Assembly (NCBI GenBank): GCA_037157565.1
Contig: JAZHRO010000003.1
Span: 45,149,001-45,213,000, forward strand
Reading direction: 5' to 3'
Origin: Thalassia testudinum
Lineage: Eukaryota > Streptophyta > Magnoliopsida > Alismatales > Hydrocharitaceae
Length of the DNA: 64,000 nucleotides
Each line of letters starts with the position of its first letter. Within the stretch, counting starts at the first letter, position 1. The position numbers and the translations under genes were made by a program. Under the pieces are notes generated by a model, which saw only the letters and a list, made by a program, of their open reading frames with translations, was not told the origin of the DNA and searched no databases. Positions 10,640-20,754 of the stretch are shown in pieces.

Positions 10640-12032
10640 ATAGTCTAACCCATCCTCCTCCACCAAACTCGATTTCATGCTAACCACTAACCCCATCCCA
10701 GAACCTAACCCTCAACTCGATCTTAAACCCTTGCTGGATTCTCTAAAATGTGTTTTTGGGCCCCAATCATACAATGCCCCTTATTATGAACGCACATCTC
10801 TCTGGGGTACAAGAGCAAAAATTACTCCAAGTATTAAGTAAATACCGAAAGTAATTAGTTAGACTTTAAATGATTTAAAAGGCATCAACTTGTCCTATTG
10901 CACGCATCATATTTTTCTTAAGGACAAATCTCGACCTTCTTGCCAACCACAACATCATTTAAACCCAAATACGTAGGAGGTTGTTAAAAGGGAGATCATT
11001 AAATGGCTCGACGTAGGAATTATTTACTCGATCTCAGATAGACAGTGGGTAAGTCCTACATAAGTCATACCCAAGAAAGCTGCCTCTTCATGGAGTGTAT
11101 GCATAGATTAACGAAAACTAAATACCTCCACCAAGAAAGATCAGTTTCCGCTTTCATTTATTGATCAAATCTTGGAGTGGTTAGCCGGACATGAATATTA
11201 TTACTTTCTGGATGGATATTCTAGCTACAATCAAGTGGCAGTCCACATTGAGGACTAGGAAAAGGCCACTTTCACCTACCCCTTCGGAGCCTTTGCTTTT
11301 CGAAGAATGCCTTTTGGATTGTGTAATGCATCTGCAACTTTTCAATGATGTATGTTAGCAATCTTTTCTGAATTGGTAGGTGATTTCCTAGAGGTCTTTA
11401 TGGATGACTTTTTCATTTTTAGAGATTCCTTTGATCATTGTCTTTGGAATTTAGAAAGGACGCTCCAAAAATGTATTGAGGTTAACCTAATTCTTATTTG
11501 GGAAAAGAGCCCTTTCATGGTCTAGGAGGGCATTGTTCTGGGCCATGTAATTTCAAGGAATGGAATCACGATAGACAAAGCTAAAGTTGATACGATCTCA
11601 AAACTTCCCCCACCCAGCTCGGTGAAATAAATAAGATATTTTCTAGGGTATGTGGGATTCTACCGTCGATTCATAAAAGAATTCTCAAAAATCTCCCAAC
11701 CTTTGAGGCACTTATTAACTAAAGACCAACACTTTGATTTTAATGATAAATGCTTGGAGAGTTTCAAAGTCTTAAAACAAGAGATTAGTAAGGCACCAAT
11801 TTTGTAAGGATCCGATTGTAATCATCCTTTTGAATTAATGATAGATGTCTCAGACTATGCAATAAGAGTCATTTTAGGGCAAAGAATCAACAAGAAACCC
11901 GTTGTGATTTACTACGCAAGTAAAACTCTCGATGAAACACAATGGAACTACACTGTCACAAAAAAAAGAACTTGTGATTGTTTTTACCCTTGAAAAATTC
12001 CATTCATATTTGTTAGGGTCACACATCACCAT
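10640..12032 (+). pseudogene. Athila reverse transcriptase / RNase H remnant, truncated
   Basis: From about 11090 the plus strand reads through RT landmarks FPLSFIDQILEWLAG, YYFLDGYSSYNQVAV, FRRMPFGLCNASATFQ and EVFMDDFFIF (catalytic Asp pair present), then tether and RNase H ([38 protein letters not shown]). In-frame stops include TGA after ATFQ, TAG after SPFMV and TAA after APIL. At 12033 the sequence changes without a gap into an LTR start (TGATAAATACTC), so the end of RNase H, all of integrase and the 3' spacer are missing. A deletion or recombination to an LTR explains this. Confidence 0.85.
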
Positions 12033-12135
12033 TGATAAATACTCATTTATTCATGATAAAATGCCTACTTATGTAACTTCCTAAGCTCAACATTGCATGT
12101 AGCATTGTGAATAATGCATAACATTCATTACATCA
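12033..12135 (+). repeat. LTR start fragment, plus orientation
   Basis: TGATAAATACTC... is the reverse complement of the last ~100 bp of the LTR ending at 31030 (both carry CATGATAAAATGCC and CTAAGCTCAACATTGCAT). Similarity fades near 12135. It is a short 5' piece of a plus-oriented LTR attached to the truncated RT/RNase H relic. Confidence 0.65.
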
Positions 12136-12654
12136 CATTTAGGATGATTTGCGTAGTTTGTATATTGACGTCGAAAAATGTGTTTAAATAATTCATTCAT
12201 TGTAGCAAGCACTCACGACATCAATTTTAATAAGAAAACTGAACGGTGAGTCCGAATGTCAATCTTAGGGAGGCAAGAAATCTAATTAGTTTATCGCTTT
12301 AATGTCACAAGATATTCATTTCGTTTGCTCGTGAAAAGAGAGAGAGAGAGTAATAGGGTTAGAGATTCGTAGTAGAGCAGCGATAGCTAATTATGCAGAA
12401 AAAGTAGACATGATGAATCATAATAAAATCTAGCTAGGAATGAGCATGAGATAATAATTATGATATCAAAATCTACTTTATTGAATATCAAACATGGTCT
12501 GGAAGTTGTGATCAACAAAACTAGATGAATGCTTAAAGGAAAATAAACTACAAGCTATAAAAGACTCGAAACTAAATGCAAGGAAGTGGATGGCGTCGAG
12601 GCAGCCACGGTGATGGAGGGGCTTCCGTTGATGACTTAGCATCTTCGGGAACAC
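12136..12654 (-). repeat. Partial LTR, minus orientation (R/U5-like end)
   Basis: GGTGAGTCCGAATGTC followed by AGGGAGGC near 12246-12275 matches the segment found near the end of the other Athila-type LTRs, read on the minus strand. The piece stops near 12650, where another LTR end begins, so it seems to be a truncated LTR. Exact borders are unclear. Confidence 0.4.
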
Positions 12655-14286
12655 TGTTCGATAGGATTTTTACGTTTTTTGAATATGAAAATCATCGTTA
12701 TGTCATAGTATAGTGCAAAATTAGATCAAAACAAAAATATTTGTAATAACAAGATGGTGAGTCCTTGTCGAACTCAGGGAGGCATTTTGGAAATGCAAAA
12801 TCTGAGTCCTATCTCTCTTTCTCACTACTTGCTTAAAAATGCATGTTGATTTATAATAATTTTTAGGTATTTATGCACATGTTGTTGCTAAAGATGCAGA
12901 AATTAAAATAGGCAACTTTAATCACAAGAAAATATGGCAAGGAAGCTCACAATGATTTTGCAACACACATATATACATATATAAAAGGATGATTTTTATT
13001 GAGTCTAGAATGGTTGCTACAAAGCGAAGCTTGAGGAAAGCTTAATGCATAAAACTATCTAGCAGAAAACGAGTGCATGTGTGGATCTACAGGAAGATTA
13101 CACATGCATCATTGAGGGGGGGAGAGAGAGCTAAACTACTAAGAAAAAAATAAAGCAGAGAAAAGTTATGAAGAACTACTTATCTATCAGAAAGAAGGGC
13201 ATCGGAGGTGGTCTCCAATGGCCTTTGAGGTTGAGGTGGTAGGGAGAAGAAGGAGGGGCAGCCAATGGTGCTTAGGGCGACCCTTGGAGAGGGTAAGAGA
13301 GGGTGATCTTGAGTTGGCGTGGAGGTGGAGTGGCCATGGTGATGGGGTCATGGAGGTGGAGGTGAATGGAGGTGTGTGTGGCTAAGTGGTCTAGTGGTCT
13401 AGGTTAGGTCCTAAGTGTTTGGGTTAGGTTAGGTCATAGAATTAGTGTTGGAAACCCTAATTACTAAGGTAGATGCACAATTAAACTTGACATAAGTTTA
13501 ATTAAATGAGTGCAAACCTAATTGAGAGTGAGATTACTCAATTAGGTTAGGCTTAGGTCAATTTTACTCTCACTGAGTCCAATCAGACTTATGTGGGTTG
13601 AGATCAGAGCTTAATTGGACTCTATGAGTCCAATTGACTAGGTAATTGTAATTGACTATGATCCAAGTCAATTGGTCTTAGTGAGAACCTAATTAGGTTC
13701 TTAGGAGGGTCTAGGGGTAGCCAATTGGATTAAGTAGATCCAATTGAACTTGCTTGGGTTGATTTGAATCAATCAGATTCAAGTCCAACCCTAATTGGGT
13801 TCTACTAAGCCTAATTAGACTTGAATAGGTAGGGATGGATCAATTGGATCCTGGGTAGACCCAATTGGATTTAGGTGCACCTAATCAAGTAGGAATGCAC
13901 CAAATTGGATGTAGTTTAGGTAATTGGGTTTGGGCTGAGTCTAATTAAATTAGTCTAAGCCTAATTAGATTGGGGTTAGCCTAATCAGGTTCATTTGGGC
14001 CTAACTAGAACAAGGTTGACCCAATTACCTCCAATTGAGCCAATTGGGATATCAAGGGATCTAAATGGGATTCTAAGGTGGGAATTGGGTTAGGGATAAG
14101 AGGATTGAGTATAGGGATAGCGGATAGTGGGAATTTGGATAGTGTTATCAAGGTTTTAGCTGAAGTGGGGAAATTGAGGTTTAGCGATAAGGGTATCCCG
14201 GAATAGGGATAAGAGTTGAGATAATGTGGATAAGGGCATGGATAGCACTATCCAATTTTTGGTTCTTCAGCTAAATTAGCCTAATA

Positions 14287-14291
14287 AGGAG
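14287..14291. repeat. Target-site duplication AGGAG (left)
   Basis: AGGAG here and at 17086-17090 flank the solo LTR exactly. The related LTR at 29389-29405 has the same context with only one copy, confirming a 5-bp duplication on insertion. Confidence 0.9.
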
Positions 14292-17085
14292 TGTTGACGT
14301 GGTCTCGATCGTGTTTTAACAGTTAATTACGTCGTAGTATAGGTGATCAAGCGTTGTCAACAAATAAAAGTTTTATTACTCGAAAACCTAAGTATCCGAG
14401 GTCGAACACAGGGAGCAATTGGAATTATTACTAATCTCAAGAATGTAATTGAACACTTTAATTACTCAAAACTTAATTCAAAACATATAAATGCATGAGT
14501 TTGAAAATTAATTGTGGCAAAAAGAAGAATTTGGACGTCTGATCATGGGATCAGACATCTTAAAAGATGTTTCCCTTCTCTTATTCTTCTTCTGATTTTC
14601 TCCTTTCTTCTTCTTTGTGCTTCTTTCTTCTCTACAGTGCCTTGCTTCTTTCTTCCTATTTTCTTCTGCAGTTTCTTTCTCTGTACGGGTCTTCTTCTTC
14701 TTCCTTGGCTCTGCTTTCTCTTCTTCCTTTGCCTTCAGTTCCTCTTCTTCTACTTGTCTTTACCTTTCTCTATTTCTTCTTTCTTCTTCAGTTCCTCTTC
14801 TCTTTTTCCTTCGCCTCTTCCTTTCCTTCTCTTTTTCCTCTACAATGTCTTCCTTCCTTCTTCTTTTCCCTTTGCTAGCAGCGGCTAAGTGTTAGCTTCT
14901 TTTCCTCCTTCTGCCTTCCCTGCACAAACCAACGAAAAGCAAAACCTATCCCTCTACACACACCCGTGCATCTCTCTCTCCCTATGTAAACCACTCTTCA
15001 ACACGCTCTCCCAGAGCCGGGTAAACGGGTCTGATCGCGTGCCCGGGTCTAGGCACACCGACGTGAGGGTGGTGCGTGAGGAGTGCTCAGGGTAGTGTTG
15101 GGTCGGGTCGCCAGATCCGTGTGGTGAACTCACGGACGAGACGGTGATAATAGGTGAGGGACCTCACCCCATGTGCGTTCGGAGGCAACGAGCTCATGAC
15201 ACAAAAATAATATAACTCACTCCAGCTCTTTGTGACTTAATGATGTGGGACTAATACCCACTTCCTTCTCTCGCACGCCCGCAACAGACCATGCCTTCAA
15301 TTCCCACAACTGCAGGCTCTGTGGTGTCGCTTGCTAGGTCGACTATCTTCGCAAGACCTGCCCAAGCTAGCTGGACCTAGAGCCCTGAAGAATTGCAGCC
15401 TGGAGCAAGTGTGGAGCTTCCTTGAGTTGTCGCCAATGGCAGTCGAGGCGTGAAATCTGTCGGACACGAAAAGAGCCTCGCGGCTTAATTAGATCATCGG
15501 GGGACCTTCGCCGTGTCACGGCGAAGGTGAGGAGCTAGGTGGCAGGTTGCGAGGTGGCCTAGGCGTGCATGCCTAGGTCACCCTATGGTCGGATGGATGG
15601 GTGTGTTTGGGGGGTAGTTGTGGAGGCATAGAGGGTCTATGGATGGGCAGAGGGTACTCAGTGAGGTGAGGCGGAGGTTATGCGATGGTCGGTGAGGCGT
15701 ATGGGGCTGCGAGTGATGGGAGCGTCTCGCTGGAGGGTGGTCGGAGATGAAGAAGATGGTGGTGAACAGCGACGGTCGAGGGGCATTTGGTGAAATAAAA
15801 TGAGGGAAATGAAAGAGGGTATAGAGAAGAATAGTTTTAACCTAACAAAAGGGACAAAGGGGACGAGAAGGTGGCCGACAGTACCTGTTGTCGCCAGAGA
15901 AGAAGACATCCAGTGGAGGAAGACGGCGGCGACGACGGGGCTAGGGCAGCTCACGCGGGTGTTACGCGACGCGGAGGAGGATGAGGAAGATAGATCTGCC
16001 ACTGGTTTTGTGGCAGAGTGATGAGGACGAGGAGGGGGGCTCGCCGGAGCTCGCTGGACCCCTTGGCCGGAGAAGAAGGAGAGGAATTTGAGGTGGAATC
16101 CCAGCCAAGTTGAGCTCAGGAGGTGCGGCTAGAGTTGGGGTTTAATTTATAGGTGCTGGCTGTGCTTCTGGTGCGTGGAGGGCACGCCTTCTGCTATCGA
16201 TGTCTCACCGGAGACGGAAGGTAGTTGGATACCCAAATCTCTCGTGCATTCGCACGAGAGATTGGGCGCAAATCAGGGGTTGTGATCGGGCTCAGATGAA
16301 AGGGGATTCCTCAGAGAATCTCCCTTCCAATTCTGGGAGGAGATCTCTGAGGGATCAGAGAGTATCCCCCCTGTCTTCCTCTCCAGAGAAGGATTCCTCC
16401 CCAATAATGGTGGAGGGACCTGATTGTAAGATTGGCGAGAAAGCTATGGGGGTTTATGTGATGGTTTTCAAAAGATAGGGACCAAAATGTGATTGGGTGT
16501 ACTAAATTGCAAAGTAGGTCAAGATGACCTTCCCTTAGGTCTAAATTTTGGTACAAACCTAATTTGGAACTAAGGAATCCAATGATGAAGTTGGATTTTA
16601 GGTTTGACCACGTTTGACTAGACATTTTGCATAAAAGCCCAAATTAGGTCAATTGATGAGCTAGAGCCCTAATCTAGGTTAAACTAGGTTCCAAAGGCCA
16701 AATTGAATGTTCTACACCCTAGGGGATATTTTTCCATGAATTTTAGAGGGTTTACTTGATTTTGATCCTGACTGAAACCTTGTTGAATTAAGCGGTCTGT
16801 TTTAGGGTTACAAGATGTCATTTAATTCCTGGATTGCACATGAACCCATTTCTGATTACATCAACCCACTTTTTATCTCATTTAGACCATTTGACCTATG
16901 TTTTGTTACTGAGAAATCCCGTTTATGTACTGCAATGGTAAAATTGTAGTTTTAACCTTTATTTCATGTTTTCTTTCAGAACACTTATTCCTCCAACTAA
17001 GCCCTCTTCTAAGTCATGTAAGAGCTTTTATTCTCTTTATTAGGTCAAAATGAGCTAGTTATGGCTCATGATGAGGCTCTCATCA
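14292..17085 (-). mobile_element. Solo LTR of the C/D family
   Basis: A 2794-bp LTR, read on the minus strand from TGATGAGAGCC (17085) to CGTCAACA (14292), with no internal region and a perfect 5-bp duplication AGGAG. It is the same family as the LTR at 33133-36016: same ends, a TATA box in the same context (here 16141-16152), the same GA-rich tract near the end (here CT-rich on +, 14560-14880), and the GTCGAACACAGGGAGC segment at 14402. Solo LTRs form by recombination between the two LTRs of a full element, deleting the middle. Proline/serine-rich open frames inside it are probably not genes. Confidence 0.9.
16141..16152 (-). promoter_or_regulatory. LTR TATA box
   Basis: On the minus strand CTATAAATTAAA, matching in context the CTATAAAA at 34064 of the related LTR. 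It should mark the U3/R border of this LTR family. Confidence 0.55.
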
Positions 17086-17090
17086 AGGAG
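17086..17090. repeat. Target-site duplication AGGAG (right)
   Basis: Second copy of the 5-bp duplication made when the parent of the solo LTR inserted. Confidence 0.9.
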
Positions 17091-17527
17091 GTGGCTTAGG
17101 GATAGGGACATGGATAGGATTATCGTAGAGACTAAGGATAAGGATAGGGTTGTCTTAATGCTAGGGATAAGTTCAGGGATGTCCTAATGTTCATAATTTA
17201 ATCTAAGCATTAATTTCTACTTAGTAGAGTAGCATATCTCAACCATACATTATTTCTTCTACTATTTATTCCTAAGTCTTTTGCTCCAGCTTTGCTGCAC
17301 CTCTAGCTTCTCTTTATTCTTCAAAACCATCTTCAGATCTAGCTTCAATCTTCTTATGACCTACAATTCATACAATGCACTTAATTAGCACATTATAACA
17401 TTATTAGATGCATAGCTAAAATAAAGCAAGAAAGATGCAAAGTATGCTCATGTATGCATGAATTACACTAAGTTATGCTAAGTTCTAACATAATGTAGGT
17501 CATTTAAGACCTATGCTTGCTGCGTCA

Positions 17528-17565
17528 TACCTCCATGCCTAAATCTTGCTAGTCCCTAACAAATG
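17528..17565 (-). promoter_or_regulatory. Degenerate PPT and hairpin next to 3' LTR
   Basis: TACCTCCATGCCTAAATC then TTGCTAGTCCCTAACAAA on +, i.e. a hairpin then GGCATGGAGGTA on the minus strand directly before the LTR start. It is a decayed copy of the signal at 31031-31067 and 62863-62901. Confidence 0.65.
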
Positions 17566-19315
17566 CAAAATGAAGTTATTTACAAATGGGTCCCTAAAGG
17601 ATTGATTATTTTCAAGTGCATGACTAGAGATTCTTTCCTTTTCATTTTCAACCTACTTTCTAGAAATCTAAACAATCCTGAAAGTGCAGCTATGTAGCTT
17701 TTGCAATAGATTCAAGTGAAAAACTTGATTTACCTCTAAAGCCTGTACTTGACCCCTAGTAAAATTTTAGCATGATAGACAAACTTCTTCCCTCGACATA
17801 TTCAAGATATTGTATGAATTGCACCCTGGCTTTAAGCTTGGGTAGAGAATGTTTAAGGAAAATAGGTGTTTATTTGGTAGCTTACTCTCATTTGGTGCTA
17901 CATAGAGATTAGTACTACAGAATCTAGATTCCTAAATTATTAAGTAAATCAACTCAGAGAAAGATGAAAAAAAGCTATGCTCCCTTTTGGTTCCTTTGTA
18001 TTCATTTTCTCTTTCTCGCTCTTTGTTTTTATTTTATTTTTATTTCTAGAGCTTACAAACTCACCAGATTCACACATATGATCCATATTTGGTGTACTTA
18101 CATGGCATTAACACTTTAATTGAGTTCCCATAACCCTAACACTAAGTCAGAATTCCTCAGCCAGTATTCGGGTGGTCAGAAATGCAGAAAAGGTAGGTTA
18201 AGGCCATATTTAGTGGATCTCAAATGTATTTGGTGGTATTCCCACAATGGAATTGAAATAAGCACTAAAATATTTATAAACCTTTTTTCTTTTATTTTTT
18301 CTTTTTCTTTTTCTTTTTTTTTATTTATTATTTTTTCTCTTTTTTTTCTAATTTTTTCTATATCTAATTTTTTCTTTTTTTTATATATTTATATATATAT
18401 CAACACGATGCAATATAGCACACGACATACACAACTTTTATCCAAGAGGCATTATTAGGGATTGGTGGTACTCAAGAGATATTGAGTGGCTTATTTGGTG
18501 GAAGTGCCTATTCTCGGCACCGGAAAAGATATGGATAGGATGGTGTATTTCTAACCTTGACATCAATACCCACCTTCAGCTGAGGATTTCGTAAAGAATA
18601 GTCGTAACATCCACCTTAGCCTTGGTTTTATGAAAACTCTATCTCCACATATTTGCCTTATTTGGTGGCTGTCATAATTCACACAAAAATGTATACGCAG
18701 GAATCGAGAGCAGAACTATGCCTAATCTTTGAGTATCATTACCTAATTATCTAGAATTTCAGATTCCTTGCACTAATCTTAGAGCACCAGTACTCTCTAC
18801 TCTCATCTCACACTATTTGGTGAATTTTTAGAAGAAGATTTTCCTGACTCCCAAGACACTGTCCAGGGGTTCAGGAAAAGAAGAATTGCTTCTTCTCAAC
18901 AGACTAAAGATGCCTATCAATCTTCACAATTAATCCATTGCAAAATCGACATGTGACTGTAAAATTGTACTAGTTTCTAGATTATAGGAATCAACTAGAG
19001 GATAAAATCCTAATGCATTCTCTTGATAAAATCTTATTCATGAATGCATTATGTATATATGCTATATATAGGTAACCTCTTATAATTTGTACTTCAATGA
19101 AATTCCCTTATCGGGTTACATTCAGCTTGGTCCTAAATTTAGAACAAGAAGGGTGAGCGGATGAGTTGGAAATGGCTATTGTGAACAATTTCTAGCTCCA
19201 ATGCGAACATTTGAGGTGGAGTTGGTTGTTCTTAAATTAAGACCCTAAAGTACATATAGTATGCTGCTATGAAGTTTTTCCTAAGTGTTGGCATAAAAAT
19301 TTTTCAATTTTGATG
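17566..19315 (-). other. Athila-type 3' spacer, type X (noncoding)
   Basis: No protein is recognised. The spacer shares block after block with the one at 22460-23980 (for example GAAGTGCCTATTCTCGGCACCGG at 18501 and its near copy at 23347, in shorter overlapping form). It carries about nine copies of the decamer YATTTGGTGG or close variants (17872-18820) and a T-rich run at 18270-18390. A plus-strand open frame at 18120-18458 is low-complexity and unlikely to be real. Confidence 0.6.
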
Positions 19316-19317
19316 AA

Positions 19318-19355
19318 TCTACCCCCCCATGCCTAAGTTCTTGCATGTCATGCAT
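19318..19355 (-). promoter_or_regulatory. First G-run (PPT-like) signal
   Basis: CTACCCCCCCATGCCTAAG on + (minus: CTTAGGCATGGGGGGG). It corresponds to the signal at 23984 and 27731; here the neighbouring GAGGACATTG-like part is only weakly preserved (CTTGCATGTCATGC). Confidence 0.55.
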
Positions 19356-19829
19356 GAATAGAGAGAAAATAAATTAACAGGGAGTGTGTGGGTAGAGATC
19401 ACCTGGAATTTCTCTTGAAATTTTGCATACTGCATCGACCAATCTGATGCTATGCAATAGAAAGGAAATATGCTAAAAGAAAGATATGCTATGTATAAAA
19501 AGAATATGTGTAAGTGGTATTTATAAATGCTGAGTATGCTATGTATAAGTGCTGAGTTTGCTATTTATAAGTGCTGAGTTTAATGCCTCCAACTAGGAAA
19601 AAACTCAATTAAATGGCTTCGTGATTGTGTAAGAGCTGGATAAGATCAAGAGAAAGATATGTTCATGTGCTCCCATAATCAACGGTCCACAAATGCGAAC
19701 TGGCTAATTATGTACCCCTACTCTTATAGCAAAATGCGGGGTGAGGGCACAAAACAAAGGATAATTAGAGTGAGGATCCTGCTGATGATTCTGTTGATCC
19801 ATCATGTTCTAGAATTCAACAGGAAATTC

Positions 19830-20588
19830 CTAAGAGAGTAGATTGATATCATCCCAGAGTATGTCAGAACCAGAGTCTGAATGATAGGGGTCTTCATAAT
19901 GGTCATTAACGTCAAAGATCATGCCCTCTCCAAGCTCCGGGTCATATGGGGGTATGCATGAAAGTAGAAGTTCTATGGGGAGATCACTGAAATCCTCATT
20001 TGAAATCACTTCATCCTCGTCAGTATTCATCTTTGATTCCTTGAAAGCTGACTCAGTCTCCGAGTTGAGCCATCCATTAGATTGACTAGGATTATAAGTA
20101 AGTCCCCAGTTCATTCTGCTCAGTGTTTCGCCCTCATATGTAGTGGGTTCCTCATTAATTCCTACCTTAGATAGCACATCAATTTCCTTAGGTAAAGCAT
20201 CCATAGCTATTTTTGATTTTTTGATATTAGAATCAAGGATAGAGAGTGCCATCTTAGAGTCTCCAATATCAGAATCAGGGATGGAGGTGAAAGAAGAAGG
20301 ATGCAAGTCGGATGGTGTTGGATCAAAAATAGATTCACCTTCCGTGGGAAGTGGCCAAGATTGATTAGTAGTTCCACATGGAATGCTTGCCTCAAGATCC
20401 ATATCCTCGAGTGGATCTCCTTCTTTCATCTCATCCGGGTTGTCCAACCCATGAGGTATCTCCCAAGATTCAGGGTATCTAGATTGCAAATCGGTCTTGA
20501 AGATACTAATCCTTTCCTCATCATTTTCACAAATGGAGTTCTTAGATGAACCCATTCGGAATACTTCTTGCTCATGTCCCATATCCAA
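19830..20588 (-). CDS. Acidic protein of unknown function in an Athila-type unit
   Basis: A 252-codon open frame on the minus strand, in the sense direction of the surrounding unit. I do not recognise its family. It is strongly acidic (runs such as NTDEDEVISNEDF near residue 190 and DVNDHYEDPYHSDSGSD near 230), rich in S, P and I, with an internal echo (DSDIGDSKMALSILDSN / NIKKSKIAMDALPKE, residues ~105-135). No signal peptide, membrane helix, zinc finger or catalytic motif is visible. It occupies the place where integrase should end, before the first G-run signal, and an LTR border lies 167 bp upstream at 20754/20755, so no gag or pol is left. It may be an extra or env-position ORF of a non-autonomous element, or the linker between protease and RT, which is also acidic in Athila. 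The first Met and actual expression are unproven. Confidence 0.45.
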   Translation of the reverse strand: MDMGHEQEVFRMGSSKNSICENDEERISIFKTDLQSRYPESWEIPHGLDNPDEMKEGDPLEDMDLEASIPCGTTNQSWPLPTEGESIFDPTPSDLHPSSFTSIPDSDIGDSKMALSILDSNIKKSKIAMDALPKEIDVLSKVGINEEPTTYEGETLSRMNWGLTYNPSQSNGWLNSETESAFKESKMNTDEDEVISNEDFSDLPIELLLSCIPPYDPELGEGMIFDVNDHYEDPYHSDSGSDILWDDINLLS

Positions 20589-20754
20589 ACTAGATCCTGA
20601 ATCTATTTCAAGTATCTGCTCCTAAGAATCTCCTTGTGTCACCTTCATGTGTGGTCATTTCAGGTTGTTCGAGGTCCTTATGGTTATTCACTTGATACCG
20701 CTGATAGAGAGAAATTCGTTTGATTAAAAAGATAATAGAATGATAATACGTCAT

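Larger units (their letters stand above)
12655..17527 (-). repeat. Athila-type 3' LTR (family E), split by a solo LTR
   Basis: The right end is firm: CGTCA at 17527 is followed by the minus-strand G-run and hairpin signal, so on the minus strand the LTR begins TGACGCAGC. The left end is set at TG 12655, close to the TCGAACTCAGGGAGGC segment (12768-12784), and is less sure. Without the inserted solo LTR (14292-17085 plus one AGGAG copy) it is about 2.07 kb. A partial relative lies at 28645-29829. The portion 13430-14080 is crowded with AATT-centred short palindromes. Confidence 0.6.

Noticed and set aside
14514..14895. Hydrophobic, S/L/F-rich frames resembling membrane proteins
   Set aside because: They translate a CT-rich tract of the solo LTR, antisense to the element.
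18120..18458. 112-codon frame with F/S/I-rich stretch, membrane-like
   Set aside because: The hydrophobic part is translated from a T-rich low-complexity run in a noncoding spacer.
20589..20754. Possible gag or RT remnant upstream of the acidic ORF
   Set aside because: Translated in all frames by eye it shows no Athila landmark; too short to assign.
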